In this document: one piece after another, positions 1 to 7,374 of the stretch
Position numbering within the stretch: position 1 is the stretch's first letter
How the letters are laid out: each line of letters begins with the position of its first letter
NCBI GenBank assembly: GCA_934661765.1
Contig: CAKUJT010000016.1
Span: 1-34,668 of the forward strand
Direction of reading: 5' to 3'
Length of the DNA stretch: 34,668 bases
Origin: an uncultured Senegalimassilia sp.
GTDB lineage: Bacteria > Actinomycetota > Coriobacteriia > Coriobacteriales > Eggerthellaceae
The notes under the pieces: model-generated
The model's input: the letters and a program-made list of their open reading frames with translations, nothing else
Told to the model about the DNA's origin: nothing
The model's database searches: none
Program-made: the position numbers and the translations under genes

Positions 1-371
1 GAATAATACGCGCCTCCCCGGGCCGTGTCCAGAACTATTTCGCGTTCGGCGTCATCTTCACATTCTGCACACATTTGTGGTTCGGAGGGGCTCCCGCCCT
101 CTTTGCGGCCCTCCGCGTTCCTGGGATGTCTGTATATAGAGAAAGATTGCAGTGCGAGACGCGCGGGCGGGCCGCGGCGCCCGAGGCGAGATACGCCGCA
201 CCATGCATCCGCAAGCCGCGGCAATGGGAACGCGAGGCGCTGTTCGGCATAGCGGCAATCGCAACTGCTGAGGGGCAGAGCGCTGGACAACGCGGGGCGA
301 ATCCAGGCGGGTGCCATTTACATTCGCCAGGATAATGAGGACACATCGTGGGCATCTCATCCGTGCACGCA
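1..371. other. Intergenic stretch without a supported gene
   Basis: I see no credible gene here. The open frames run through both strands with no ribosome-binding site and composition unlike the neighbours. A GC-rich hairpin-like patch (about 160-180) is followed by a 14-base string at 190-203 that recurs at 29743-29756. A TATATA sequence near 131 could be a -10 element but has no clear partner. The left edge cuts off whatever lies upstream. Confidence 0.6.
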
Positions 372-404
372 AACGGAGGGGGTCGATCTTCGACCCCCTC
401 CGTT
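372..404 (-). terminator. Terminator-like hairpin downstream of tyrS
   Basis: A perfect 15-bp inverted repeat (372-386 with 390-404) with a 3-base loop lies just beyond the tyrS stop codon. On the minus strand it is followed only by a short T run (TTTG). It may therefore be a weak intrinsic terminator, or may act for a plus-strand transcript entering from outside the window. Confidence 0.6.
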
Positions 405-440
405 CGATTCCCTATATAGTTTAGGCTTCTAGCTTTGCGG

Positions 441-1652
441 CTAGACCAGGCGCAGGAACTTCTTCTTGCCGACCTGGATCCGCGCGCCTTCGAGGCGGGC
501 GGGCTCCAGGTTGTAGGACTTGGGCTCGAGCGCCTCGCCGTTGAGCTTGACGCCACCGCCGTCGATGAGGCGTCGTGCGTCGGAAACGCTTTGCGCCGCA
601 CCGGCGTTCACCAGCAGCTTGGCGAAGTACACAGTGCCATCCTCGCCCGGGGTGAGGTCGGCCTGGAACGTAGGCGCGTCCTCCGGGAAACCGTGGTCCT
701 TGAACTTCAGGTCGAAGTCGGCTTCCGCCTGCTCGGCCGCGGTCTCATCATGATAGGCTGCGACGATGTTGCGAGCCAATGCGCGCTTAACCTTGTTGGG
801 ATGCAGCTTGTCTGCCTTCAGATCGGCTTCGAGCTGGTCGATTTCGGCAACGGACAGCGTGGATGCCAGGCGATAGTACTTGATCATGAGCTCATCGGGG
901 ATGGACATGACCTTGCCGAACATATCGTTGGCATCATCGGTAAGGCCGACGTAATTGCCATAGCTCTTCGACATCTTGCGCACGCCATCGGTGCCCTCGA
1001 GCAGCGGCATGGTGAGCGCGATCTGCGGCTCCATGTCCATCTTCTCCATGAGGTCGCGACCGGCCAGGAGGTTGAACAGCTGGTCGGTGCCGCCCATTTC
1101 GACGTCTGCCTTCACCATGACCGAGTCATATGCCTGCATGATGGGGTACAGGAATTCATGCATGGCAATAGGCGTTTGGGACTGGTAGCGCTTCGTGAAG
1201 TCGTCGCGCTCGAGGATGCGGGCGACGGTGAACTTGCTCATAAGGCCGAGGAGGTCCTTCAGGTTCAGTGACAAGATCCAGTCGGCGTTGTAGACGATCT
1301 TCGTTTTCTCGGGGTCCAGGATCTTCATGGCCTGGGCGACGTAGGTTTCGGCGTTGGCCTGCACCTGCTCCTGGGAGAGCTGCGGACGGGTGGTGTTCTT
1401 GCCCGACGGGTCGCCGATGAGCGCCGTGCCGTTGCCGATGATGAGCGTGACGTTGTGGCCCAAATCCTGGAACTGGCGCATCTTGCGCAGCGGGACCGCA
1501 TGGCCCAGATGCAGGTCGGGGCTGGTCGGGTCGACACCGAGCTTGATGTTGAGCGGCTTGCCGCGCTTGAGCTTCTCGAGCAGGCCGCTTTCGGGCACGA
1601 TTTGCGCAGCGCCCGATGCGATGATGTGCAGTTGTTCTTCTGCGGACAGCAT
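441..1652 (-). CDS. tyrS: Tyrosine--tRNA ligase
   Basis: Charges tRNA-Tyr with tyrosine in the cytoplasm. The 403-residue product is the normal length for a bacterial class I TyrRS. The class I HIGH-type signature appears as HLGH at residues 48-51 and the second signature KMSKS at 226-230. The tyrosine pocket region (about 115-195) and a C-terminal S4 RNA-binding domain (about 340-403, ending KKKFLRLV) are present. Motif spelling and length suggest the TyrZ-like subgroup. The ATG start is preceded by AGAGGA at good spacing. The U32 gene ends 48 bases upstream; a TAGAAT -10-like sequence lies in that gap, so tyrS may be read from its own promoter or through from U32. Unlike pheS, no T-box fits in the short leader. 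Confidence 0.97.
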   Translation of the reverse strand: MLSAEEQLHIIASGAAQIVPESGLLEKLKRGKPLNIKLGVDPTSPDLHLGHAVPLRKMRQFQDLGHNVTLIIGNGTALIGDPSGKNTTRPQLSQEQVQANAETYVAQAMKILDPEKTKIVYNADWILSLNLKDLLGLMSKFTVARILERDDFTKRYQSQTPIAMHEFLYPIMQAYDSVMVKADVEMGGTDQLFNLLAGRDLMEKMDMEPQIALTMPLLEGTDGVRKMSKSYGNYVGLTDDANDMFGKVMSIPDELMIKYYRLASTLSVAEIDQLEADLKADKLHPNKVKRALARNIVAAYHDETAAEQAEADFDLKFKDHGFPEDAPTFQADLTPGEDGTVYFAKLLVNAGAAQSVSDARRLIDGGGVKLNGEALEPKSYNLEPARLEGARIQVGKKKFLRLV

Positions 1653-1700
1653 GGTTTCCTCTTTCTAAACGCGTATCTTCGGGATTCTAGCACATGCGGC

Positions 1701-4217
1701 TTACTGCACGCCGCGGAACAGGTGCCCGCTGGTGCAACCGGGCTCTTTCGGCAACGCCGCGCCCTGAGCATGCGCCACGTTGCGGGCGCGCACGACGCGC
1801 TGCACCGCCTGGGTGGTCTCCTGCACGTTCATGAGCGTGCTGTCCACCAGAAGCCAGGTGATGCCAGCCTGAACGATATCGGGGACGGCATGCGCAACAT
1901 CCAGCTGCACGCTGTTGTAAAGATGGCTGCGTCCGAGCTGGTCGGACATCACCGGGAAGTCGTAGCCCTTGCGATCCTTCAGGAAATGCGGGCTTTTGCG
2001 GCGCGCGCACGTTGCGCACTCCTGAGCGCAGGGACCCTGGCTCATAAGCATGCAGTGCTCCGTGGTCATGAGCTCCTGGCGCCCGATGACGGTAAGGCCG
2101 AGCTCGACGGGGCTTTCCTTCGCCAAATCGGAGATTTGGGCCAGGTTAAGCTCGGGCGAGAGCCAGACCCGCTTCGCGCCAAGGCGCGCCGCGGTTTGCA
2201 GGGCAAGCGCATTGGTGACGGGCAGGTGCGGCCCCACCTCAACGCAGGCGCCCGCCTCGTGAGCGCGAACGAGCTGCCCGAGGCTTTCGGCCATGACGCC
2301 CTGATCGGCGTGAACGCTGCGCCAGGCGTCGAAGCCGCATGCATGTTCGCGCGTGAGCTCGCAGTCGTCATGATCGGCGACGGGCAGCACCACGGCGCAT
2401 GCCTTCGGATAGCTTGCCTGCTCGGCGGTTTCCGAGAGCTGGCCGGCGATGGTAGCCTGGCCGTGCGCCAGGTTGACCGCGGGAACGTAGATCTCATCGG
2501 CACCGGCGCGCTTTGCCGCCCGAGCGCAGGCCGGGTTGGTGGCCAGCACTGCGATATGGACGCCGCCGGCATGCGCCGGAAGCATACGGCTCCCCGCCTC
2601 CACGCGCGGCAGCGGGCGTTGGAACGTGCCTTCGAGCAGAGCTTGCTCAAGGGAATCGAGCGCCTCTGCGCGCACATGATGCAGCTGCGAGAAGCCGATT
2701 CCCACACCCTCATCCATGTCGATATCAAGGTTCACCAGGGAAAACGGGGTCTGTCCCAGTCTGTCGATATGGGCACGGACATCATCTTCGCTTACGGCCT
2801 TGGTGCGTGCGGGCTCGATTTGCTGCCCCTCGGCAGCCCCGACGGGCAGCTCGCCCTCTGCAAACCGCTTGCGGGCGCCGCGCAGCGCGCGCGGGTCGGC
2901 GGGGTTGTCGGCCAGGCAAAACTCGATGCGAAGGGGCTGCCCGATGCGCAGACGCGCGCGACCCTGCACCTGGATGCGCGGCAGGCGGTCGTCATCGACG
3001 AACGCAGCCTCGGCGCTGCGCACGCGAAACACGCGATCGCCCTTCCCCACCGCGCGCTCGGGCGCAAGCAACAGATTGCCGTTGCGGTCGGTATCCACCT
3101 GGGAGACGGTATAGGCGAAATGGCCCTTGTTCGTCCAAAACTCGAGCACGTCGCCCGCAACGATGGGGCGCTCGCATGCCACGGCGGCCTTTCCGTTCTT
3201 CACAGACGCCACGCGTCCGATGAACACGCCGCGGTTGTTCGGGCGGCCGTAGCTCATGATCTCGTTGCCGCGCTTACCTTCCAGGTACGCAGTGGTGAAG
3301 CCTCGGGAGAACGCCTCGGCAAGCTGGGCGTGCTCCTGCTCCGTGCCTCCCGGAGCGGTCCAATCCCGCAGGCCGCTTTCACGCGCGGCGTCACGCGCCG
3401 CGAGAACGCGGTCGAGCGCGGCGCGATAAGCGTTGGTCACGGCATAGACGTACTCGGGCGACTTCATGCGGCCCTCGATTTTGAGGGACGCGACGCCGGC
3501 GCGCACCAGGTCGGGAAGCAGATCGATGCTGCACAGATCCTGCGGGGACAGCAGGTGATCGCCCGGTGCCGGGAGCGGCTTGTTCTTCGCCACGTTATGC
3601 AATGCATACGGCAGACGGCACGCTTGCGCGCACAGCCCGCGATTGGCCGAGCGCCCGCCGATGAGCGAGGACATGAAGCACTGGCCTGAATAGCACACGC
3701 ACAACGCGCCATGGGCGAACGTCTCGATTTCAAGGCCAAGCTGATCGCCGATCTTCGCCAAATGCTCGATCTCGGGCAGAGACAGCTCGCGCGCGAGCGT
3801 CACGCGCGCTGCGCCGAGCTGAGCGGCGGCGCGCATGCCCGCCTCGTTGTGCGTATTCATTTGCGTGGAGATGTGCAAACGGGCCTGCGGCAACGTTCGC
3901 GAAAGCTCGGAGGCGATGCCGATATCCTGCACGATGAACGCATCGGCGCCGGCGCGATAAGCTTGGCGCACCGTTTCCATGGCGCTATCGACTTCGCCGG
4001 GCAGAATGGCCGTGTTCAGCGTAACGTACACGTTCACGCCGCGCAGGTGCGCGAAAGCGCAAGCATCGGCGAACGTGTCGATGGTGAAATTTTCGGCGCC
4101 ACGTCGCGCATTGAACGACTGAAGGCCCAGGTAAACCGCATCGGCGCCGCCACGCACGGCGGCATGGAAGGCCGCGATGCCGCCAGCCGGCGCCAAAAGC
4201 TCCACGTCTTGATCCAT
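1701..4217 (-). CDS. Tandem peptidase-U32 family protein (RlhA/TrhP-like RNA hydroxylation family)
   Basis: An 838-residue protein from the ATG at 4217, which has GGGGG just upstream; an in-frame ATG at 4232 lacks a ribosome-binding site. Residues 1-400 form a U32 barrel beginning VELLAPAG. The family signature with E165, H169, G170 is followed by cysteines C173, C175, C180, C196 and C200. The second half repeats the barrel plan and carries its own cysteine cluster (C722, C730, C734, C737) followed by a DRKGYDFPV-type motif and a GHLFRGV tail. U32 proteins were first called collagenases. Characterised E. coli relatives RlhA and TrhP hydroxylate cytidine or uridine in rRNA or tRNA with an iron-sulphur cluster, so RNA modification is the more likely role here by inference. 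It lies directly upstream of tyrS in the same direction. Confidence 0.9.
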   Translation of the reverse strand: MDQDVELLAPAGGIAAFHAAVRGGADAVYLGLQSFNARRGAENFTIDTFADACAFAHLRGVNVYVTLNTAILPGEVDSAMETVRQAYRAGADAFIVQDIGIASELSRTLPQARLHISTQMNTHNEAGMRAAAQLGAARVTLARELSLPEIEHLAKIGDQLGLEIETFAHGALCVCYSGQCFMSSLIGGRSANRGLCAQACRLPYALHNVAKNKPLPAPGDHLLSPQDLCSIDLLPDLVRAGVASLKIEGRMKSPEYVYAVTNAYRAALDRVLAARDAARESGLRDWTAPGGTEQEHAQLAEAFSRGFTTAYLEGKRGNEIMSYGRPNNRGVFIGRVASVKNGKAAVACERPIVAGDVLEFWTNKGHFAYTVSQVDTDRNGNLLLAPERAVGKGDRVFRVRSAEAAFVDDDRLPRIQVQGRARLRIGQPLRIEFCLADNPADPRALRGARKRFAEGELPVGAAEGQQIEPARTKAVSEDDVRAHIDRLGQTPFSLVNLDIDMDEGVGIGFSQLHHVRAEALDSLEQALLEGTFQRPLPRVEAGSRMLPAHAGGVHIAVLATNPACARAAKRAGADEIYVPAVNLAHGQATIAGQLSETAEQASYPKACAVVLPVADHDDCELTREHACGFDAWRSVHADQGVMAESLGQLVRAHEAGACVEVGPHLPVTNALALQTAARLGAKRVWLSPELNLAQISDLAKESPVELGLTVIGRQELMTTEHCMLMSQGPCAQECATCARRKSPHFLKDRKGYDFPVMSDQLGRSHLYNSVQLDVAHAVPDIVQAGITWLLVDSTLMNVQETTQAVQRVVRARNVAHAQGAALPKEPGCTSGHLFRGVQ

Positions 4218-4318
4218 ATATCCAACCCCCATTGAGTAGAGAAAACGGCTGCAAGTTCCACGCGGCAGAAGCCGCCTTGTTAATTCCAGTTGCAACAGCA
4301 TAAGAAAAAAGCCACGGT

Positions 4319-4326
4319 AGTATAAT
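4319..4326. promoter_or_regulatory. Overlapping divergent -10 elements (U32 on -, PBP on +)
   Basis: The eight bases AGTATAAT read as a perfect TATAAT at 4321-4326 on the plus strand and as TATACT at 4319-4324 on the minus strand. The plus -10 ends only 6 bases before the PBP ATG, so transcription would begin at or next to the start codon. The minus -10 would give the U32 gene a leader of roughly 95 bases containing a small GCGGC/GCCGC hairpin (4262-4275). No convincing -35 box was found on either strand. Confidence 0.55.
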
Positions 4327-4332
4327 CGAACA

Positions 4333-6561
4333 ATGAAACTCAGACGAAAACAGCGCGAAATGCGCACCCATGCCGCCGCCTGGCTTTTGCTGGTTATCGT
4401 CGCATGCCTGTGCTTCACGGGCTACTGGGGCGTCAAGGGCGCCTTGCGAGTAATGGACGGTTGGTGCGACGACCTTCCGCCTATCGAGGACACCGACTTC
4501 ACCAACCACGCACGGGAATCGGTCATGTACGCAGCCGACGGTTCCACGGTGTTGGCGGAATTCCAACTGGAAAAGCGCGATCCCGTTGAATCAGACCAAG
4601 TCAGCGACCTCGTGAAACAAGCCACAGTGGACACCGAGGACGTACGCTTCTACCAGCATGGAGGGGTTGACCTTCCGGGCATTGCGCGCGCATTCGTCAA
4701 CAACCTTGCCGGAGGCAGTCTAGAAGGCGCATCCACCATCACGCAGCAGCTTGTGCGCAACACGGTGCTCACGCAAGAAGCCAATGAAATATCGATCGAA
4801 CGCAAGGTGCGCGAGGCGCAGCTGGCCATGGATCTGGAGAAGCAGTACAGCAAAGACGAGCTGCTTATGATGTACTTGAACACCGTGAACTACGGCGATG
4901 GCTGCTACGGCATACAGGCGGCTGCGCAAAACTATTTCCAAACCGACGCTGCCGATTTGAGCCTTGCGCAAGCCGCCACCTTGGCCGGCATCCCACAGTC
5001 GCCGACGTTCCTGAATCCGAAGACGTATCCCGACGCAGCGCTGGAGCGCCGCAACCTTGTCCTTGAGCGCATGCTGTCCGCCGGCGATATCACCCAAGAA
5101 CAGTGCGACGCCGCGCAAGCCGAGCCGCTGAACCTCGACCCCGCTCCGGAGGTTCCGGAGAACGGCATTTACGCATACCCGTATTTCACCAGCTATGCGC
5201 GCAACCTTCTTATGGAGGAGGACAATCCCTTCGGATGCTCGTATGCCAGCCTGTTCGAAGGCGGGCTGACCATCCGCACCACCTTGAACCCCTCCTTGCA
5301 AGACGACGCGGAGGCGGCATGCGCCGCGCAACGAGCCCGCATGAGCGGAGACCTTGACGCATCCCTGGTTGCCATCGACCCCGCAACGGGCTATGTCGAA
5401 GCCATGGTCGGCGGTGGCGACTACGATATCAGCCAGGTGAACATCGCCACGGGAACGGGCGGCGGAGGCCGTCAAGCGGGATCGACGTTCAAGGCGTTCA
5501 CGCTTGCGGCAGCTATAGAAAAGGGGATCTCGCCTCAAACGCGCATCGACTGCTCCTCCCCTATGACCAAGGAGGTCGACGGCAGGGAGCAGACGTTCGA
5601 GAACTTCGACAACATCGATTACGGGGTGCGCACCATCCAAAGCGCCACCGCTGTTTCGGCGAATACGGGATACCTGCGCCTTTCCGAGGAAATCGGACAG
5701 GCTGCAACAACGGAGATGGCCGAGCGGCTGGGCGTCGAATCGCCGATGAACACGGTGTACACCACGACGCTGGGCGTTGCCAGCGTGACTCCGCTCGATA
5801 TGGCCAGCGCCTACGCAACGCTTGCAAGCGGCGGCACCAAACGTGAACCGGTTGTGATCACGGAGATCGAGGACAAGGACGGCAACATCATCTACAAGGC
5901 CGATGACACCTCGAAACGCGTGATAAGCGAAGAAGTCGCCGGCGCGACCACCAAAGTGCTTCGTCAGGTTTTCGAGGCGTCTGATGGCACGGCGCAAACC
6001 GCGAAGCCGAGCAACGGTCAGCCCGTTGCAGGCAAAACGGGCACTTCGACCGATTTCGCCGATCATTGGCTGGTCGGGTACACCCCATCGCTTTCGGTGG
6101 CAACCTGGATCGGCAATCCTGCCGGCAGCATAGCCACGGACACGCAGCTGAACTGCAACGCCCTGTGGAAGGACTTCATGAATCGCGCATGCACCGGCAA
6201 GGCGATCGAGCAATTCCCCGAGACAAAAGCCCCTAGCTACAACAATGCCTTCAATGAGAAACAGAAAGCAGCACTCGGCGCCGAGGAGGAAAAATCCTCC
6301 GACAAGCAAACGCCTACGGCGATAACCTCGGGTTCTCAGACCGCAACCGCATCCCAGACCGGCAACGCAGCAAGCACGAAAACGCCACCGGACGCCACGG
6401 GCAAAACGCTTGAAGAAGCGAAGGAACTGCTGAAAGATTGGAAGGCCGGCTCGGTGACGGAATACTCGAGCACCGTACCGAAAGATAGCGTGATCAGGCA
6501 ATACATTGCCAGCGACGGCACGGTGGTGGTCGTGCTATCCACCGGGCCGAAAACCAACTAG
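4333..6561 (+). CDS. Class A penicillin-binding protein with C-terminal PASTA domain
   Basis: A bifunctional peptidoglycan synthase of 742 residues, membrane-anchored by one N-terminal segment (about 16-35). The glycosyltransferase (GT51) domain shows catalytic E102 in TEDVRFYQHGG and the GASTITQQLVRN motif at 132-143. The transpeptidase has the active-site serine S384 in STFK, SAN at 442-444 and KTGT at 568-571. After a Ser/Thr/Gln linker (about 650-684) comes one PASTA repeat (about 685-738). No Shine-Dalgarno precedes the ATG and a TATAAT lies 6 bases upstream, suggesting a leaderless mRNA. A second class A PBP gene lies 0.8 kb away on the opposite strand. The family is clear; the exact paralogue (PonA/PBP1) is not assigned. 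Confidence 0.96.
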   Translation: MKLRRKQREMRTHAAAWLLLVIVACLCFTGYWGVKGALRVMDGWCDDLPPIEDTDFTNHARESVMYAADGSTVLAEFQLEKRDPVESDQVSDLVKQATVDTEDVRFYQHGGVDLPGIARAFVNNLAGGSLEGASTITQQLVRNTVLTQEANEISIERKVREAQLAMDLEKQYSKDELLMMYLNTVNYGDGCYGIQAAAQNYFQTDAADLSLAQAATLAGIPQSPTFLNPKTYPDAALERRNLVLERMLSAGDITQEQCDAAQAEPLNLDPAPEVPENGIYAYPYFTSYARNLLMEEDNPFGCSYASLFEGGLTIRTTLNPSLQDDAEAACAAQRARMSGDLDASLVAIDPATGYVEAMVGGGDYDISQVNIATGTGGGGRQAGSTFKAFTLAAAIEKGISPQTRIDCSSPMTKEVDGREQTFENFDNIDYGVRTIQSATAVSANTGYLRLSEEIGQAATTEMAERLGVESPMNTVYTTTLGVASVTPLDMASAYATLASGGTKREPVVITEIEDKDGNIIYKADDTSKRVISEEVAGATTKVLRQVFEASDGTAQTAKPSNGQPVAGKTGTSTDFADHWLVGYTPSLSVATWIGNPAGSIATDTQLNCNALWKDFMNRACTGKAIEQFPETKAPSYNNAFNEKQKAALGAEEEKSSDKQTPTAITSGSQTATASQTGNAASTKTPPDATGKTLEEAKELLKDWKAGSVTEYSSTVPKDSVIRQYIASDGTVVVVLSTGPKTN

Positions 6562-6600
6562 CAAATCGAATCACCGCTGATTGCGCGGGAATATGGGCGT

Positions 6601-6686
6601 AAGCTGCCTTCGACGAGGAGTTGTCGCAGGCAGCTTGGCAAAGTCCGCACAAGCTGATTAATTCGAGGAGCTATCTAAGGCAGCTT
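6601..6686. repeat. Two 36-base palindromic units in direct repeat
   Basis: Units at 6601-6636 and 6651-6686 match at about 26 of 36 positions, separated by 14 bases. Both begin AAGCTG and end AGGCAGCTT, with CGAGGAG in the middle. The first unit folds on itself (AAGCTGCCT with AGGCAGCTT, plus an inner CGAC/GTCG). They lie after the PBP stop codon and before the bidirectional terminator, so they would sit in the PBP 3' untranslated region. Confidence 0.6.
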
Positions 6687-6726
6687 AACGGAGAAGCGCT
6701 AGATATCGGAATGCCCAAAAGCCGCC

Positions 6727-6777
6727 AAAACGAAGACGATCCCCGCGAAACGGTATCGCGGGAATCGTCTTCGTTTT
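6727..6777. terminator. Bidirectional terminator between PBP (+) and lipoprotein (-)
   Basis: A 21-bp inverted repeat with one mismatch (6727-6747 with 6757-6777), a 9-base loop, AAAA at the left end and TTTT at the right. It can therefore end transcripts from both convergent genes. Confidence 0.9.
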
Positions 6778-6829
6778 CATCTTGCCGTCTCGGCGTTAGG
6801 CTCGTGACGGCTCCTTCTTCTAGAAAGCC

Positions 6830-7339
6830 TTATTGCGGAAGATCAGCGGCGGTTTTGTCGCCCTCCTGCAGCTTTTCGATGCCGCTGTTGTAGGCGGCTT
6901 GGATATCGGCAAGGCGCTGGTCATATGTGGACCAATCGAACGGCTGTGCATCCGTTGCGCTGTCGATTTCCGTGTACAGCTGGATGTAGGCGTTCAAGGC
7001 GTTTTCCAGCTGCTCGCTGCCGTCGACATAGCACTGCTTCACGTCCTTGAGGGCATCGGGCGCCTCTTGGCTATCGAGCTCGTCGAGCGATTTAAAGGCG
7101 TTGTCCGCCTGGGTGCGCATCGTGACCACATCGCCACGGGACACGGCATCCGAAAAACCGCTCAGACGGGTTTGCAGCGTTTCCATGGTTTGATTAACCT
7201 GCGTCATATAGGCGCGGTTGTCAGACTGCGCCTGCGAAGCCGCAGAGGTTTGCTGCTGGGGCATACAGCCGCCTAGCACGGCAACGCTCAACGCCGCAGC
7301 GCATACCGTTGCCGTCAGTTTTACCATCGTATGAGCCAT
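6830..7339 (-). CDS. Small predicted lipoprotein of unknown function
   Basis: A 169-residue product from the ATG at 7339, preceded by AGGA at 6 bases; the frame is open further upstream but without a better signal. The N-terminus is a lipoprotein signal: MVKLTA, a hydrophobic stretch, then the lipobox VLGGC, after which a Gln/Ser/Ala-rich linker leads to the mature domain. The rest is acidic and largely helical (TLQTRLSGF, AFKSLDEL, QRLADIQAAYNSGIEKLQ), possibly coiled-coil. I do not recognise the family. It starts 35 bases after the stop of the second PBP and is probably co-transcribed with it, which suggests a cell-envelope role by context only. Confidence 0.85.
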   Translation of the reverse strand: MAHTMVKLTATVCAAALSVAVLGGCMPQQQTSAASQAQSDNRAYMTQVNQTMETLQTRLSGFSDAVSRGDVVTMRTQADNAFKSLDELDSQEAPDALKDVKQCYVDGSEQLENALNAYIQLYTEIDSATDAQPFDWSTYDQRLADIQAAYNSGIEKLQEGDKTAADLPQ

Positions 7340-7374
7340 TTCCGGTCCTGTTCTACCTGTTGCCAAACCATATC

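Noticed and set aside
1455..3689. Long plus-strand open frame (744 codons) across tyrS and U32
   Set aside because: It is the antisense shadow of two well-identified genes; high GC keeps the frame free of stops. Its translation is His/Gly/Arg/Ala-rich without any family signature.
4720..6501. Minus-strand open frame (593 codons) opposite the PASTA PBP
   Set aside because: Shadow of the PBP frame; the sense strand carries all catalytic motifs.
6601..6686. CRISPR-like reading of the 36-base repeats
   Set aside because: Only two copies, about 72% identity, a 14-base spacer and no cas genes.
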